5,963 bases of DNA, taken from contig DASUGM010000235.1 of the NCBI GenBank assembly GCA_036274055.1, positions 1 to 5,963 on the forward strand, read 5' to 3'. Below, in pieces: positions 5,950-5,963 of this stretch. The position numbers were made by a program, and so were the translations under genes. The notes under the pieces were generated by a model, which worked only from the letters and a program-made list of their open reading frames with translations, searched no databases and had not been told where the DNA came from. Origin of the DNA: DASUGM01 sp036274055. GTDB taxonomy: Bacteria > Acidobacteriota > Vicinamibacteria > Vicinamibacterales > SCN-69-37. The first letter of the stretch is position 1; each line of letters starts with the position of its first letter.

Positions 5950-5963
5950 CTGCCTACGCCGGC

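Overview
This is a GC-rich bacterial window, tightly packed with six genes in three transcription units. The best taxonomic guess is an Acidobacteriota member, possibly Vicinamibacteria. The main reason is the pair of a short PadR-type repressor directly upstream of an approximately 865-residue 'ADOP' (acidobacterial duplicated orphan permease) with two FtsX-like halves. A Gly/Arg-rich stretch just after a signal peptide in the amidohydrolase fits that guess weakly. The assignment is an inference from gene content; no RNA or marker gene is present to confirm it.

Layout. (1) Positions 1-488, minus strand: a type II toxin-antitoxin pair. A Phd/YefM-like antitoxin (213-488) is followed by a VapC-type PIN-domain toxin that overlaps it by 13 nt and runs off the left edge. 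The antitoxin start sits exactly 6 nt after a consensus TATAAT, which suggests leaderless transcription through a short run of imperfect 9-bp repeats. (2) Positions 489-625: a divergent intergenic region. (3) Positions 626-2949, plus strand: an exported metal-dependent amidohydrolase (imidazolonepropionase-like) whose stop codon overlaps the start of an exported YCF48/BNR-type beta-propeller protein (ATGA junction), so the two are probably translated together. (4) Positions 2929-2963: five 7-bp units (GAACTNN) that supply the propeller's last six codons and stop, and fill most of the 18-bp gap to the convergent operon. (5) Positions 2968-5911, minus strand: a padR-ADOP operon. Upstream and overlapping the padR start is a perfect 17-bp-arm inverted repeat (5909-5945) lying between a TTGACA -35 and the start codon, which is the layout expected of a self-repressing operator.

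How the parts may work together. The toxin-antitoxin pair and the padR-ADOP pair are each self-contained regulatory modules. The amidohydrolase-propeller pair looks like a small secreted catabolic or processing unit of unknown substrate. No tRNA, rRNA, CRISPR array, insertion sequence or phage gene was seen. I found no convincing new multi-gene system. The items most worth a second look are the palindromic operator at padR, the heptamer array at the convergent gene ends, and the leaderless architecture suggested for two of the three units.
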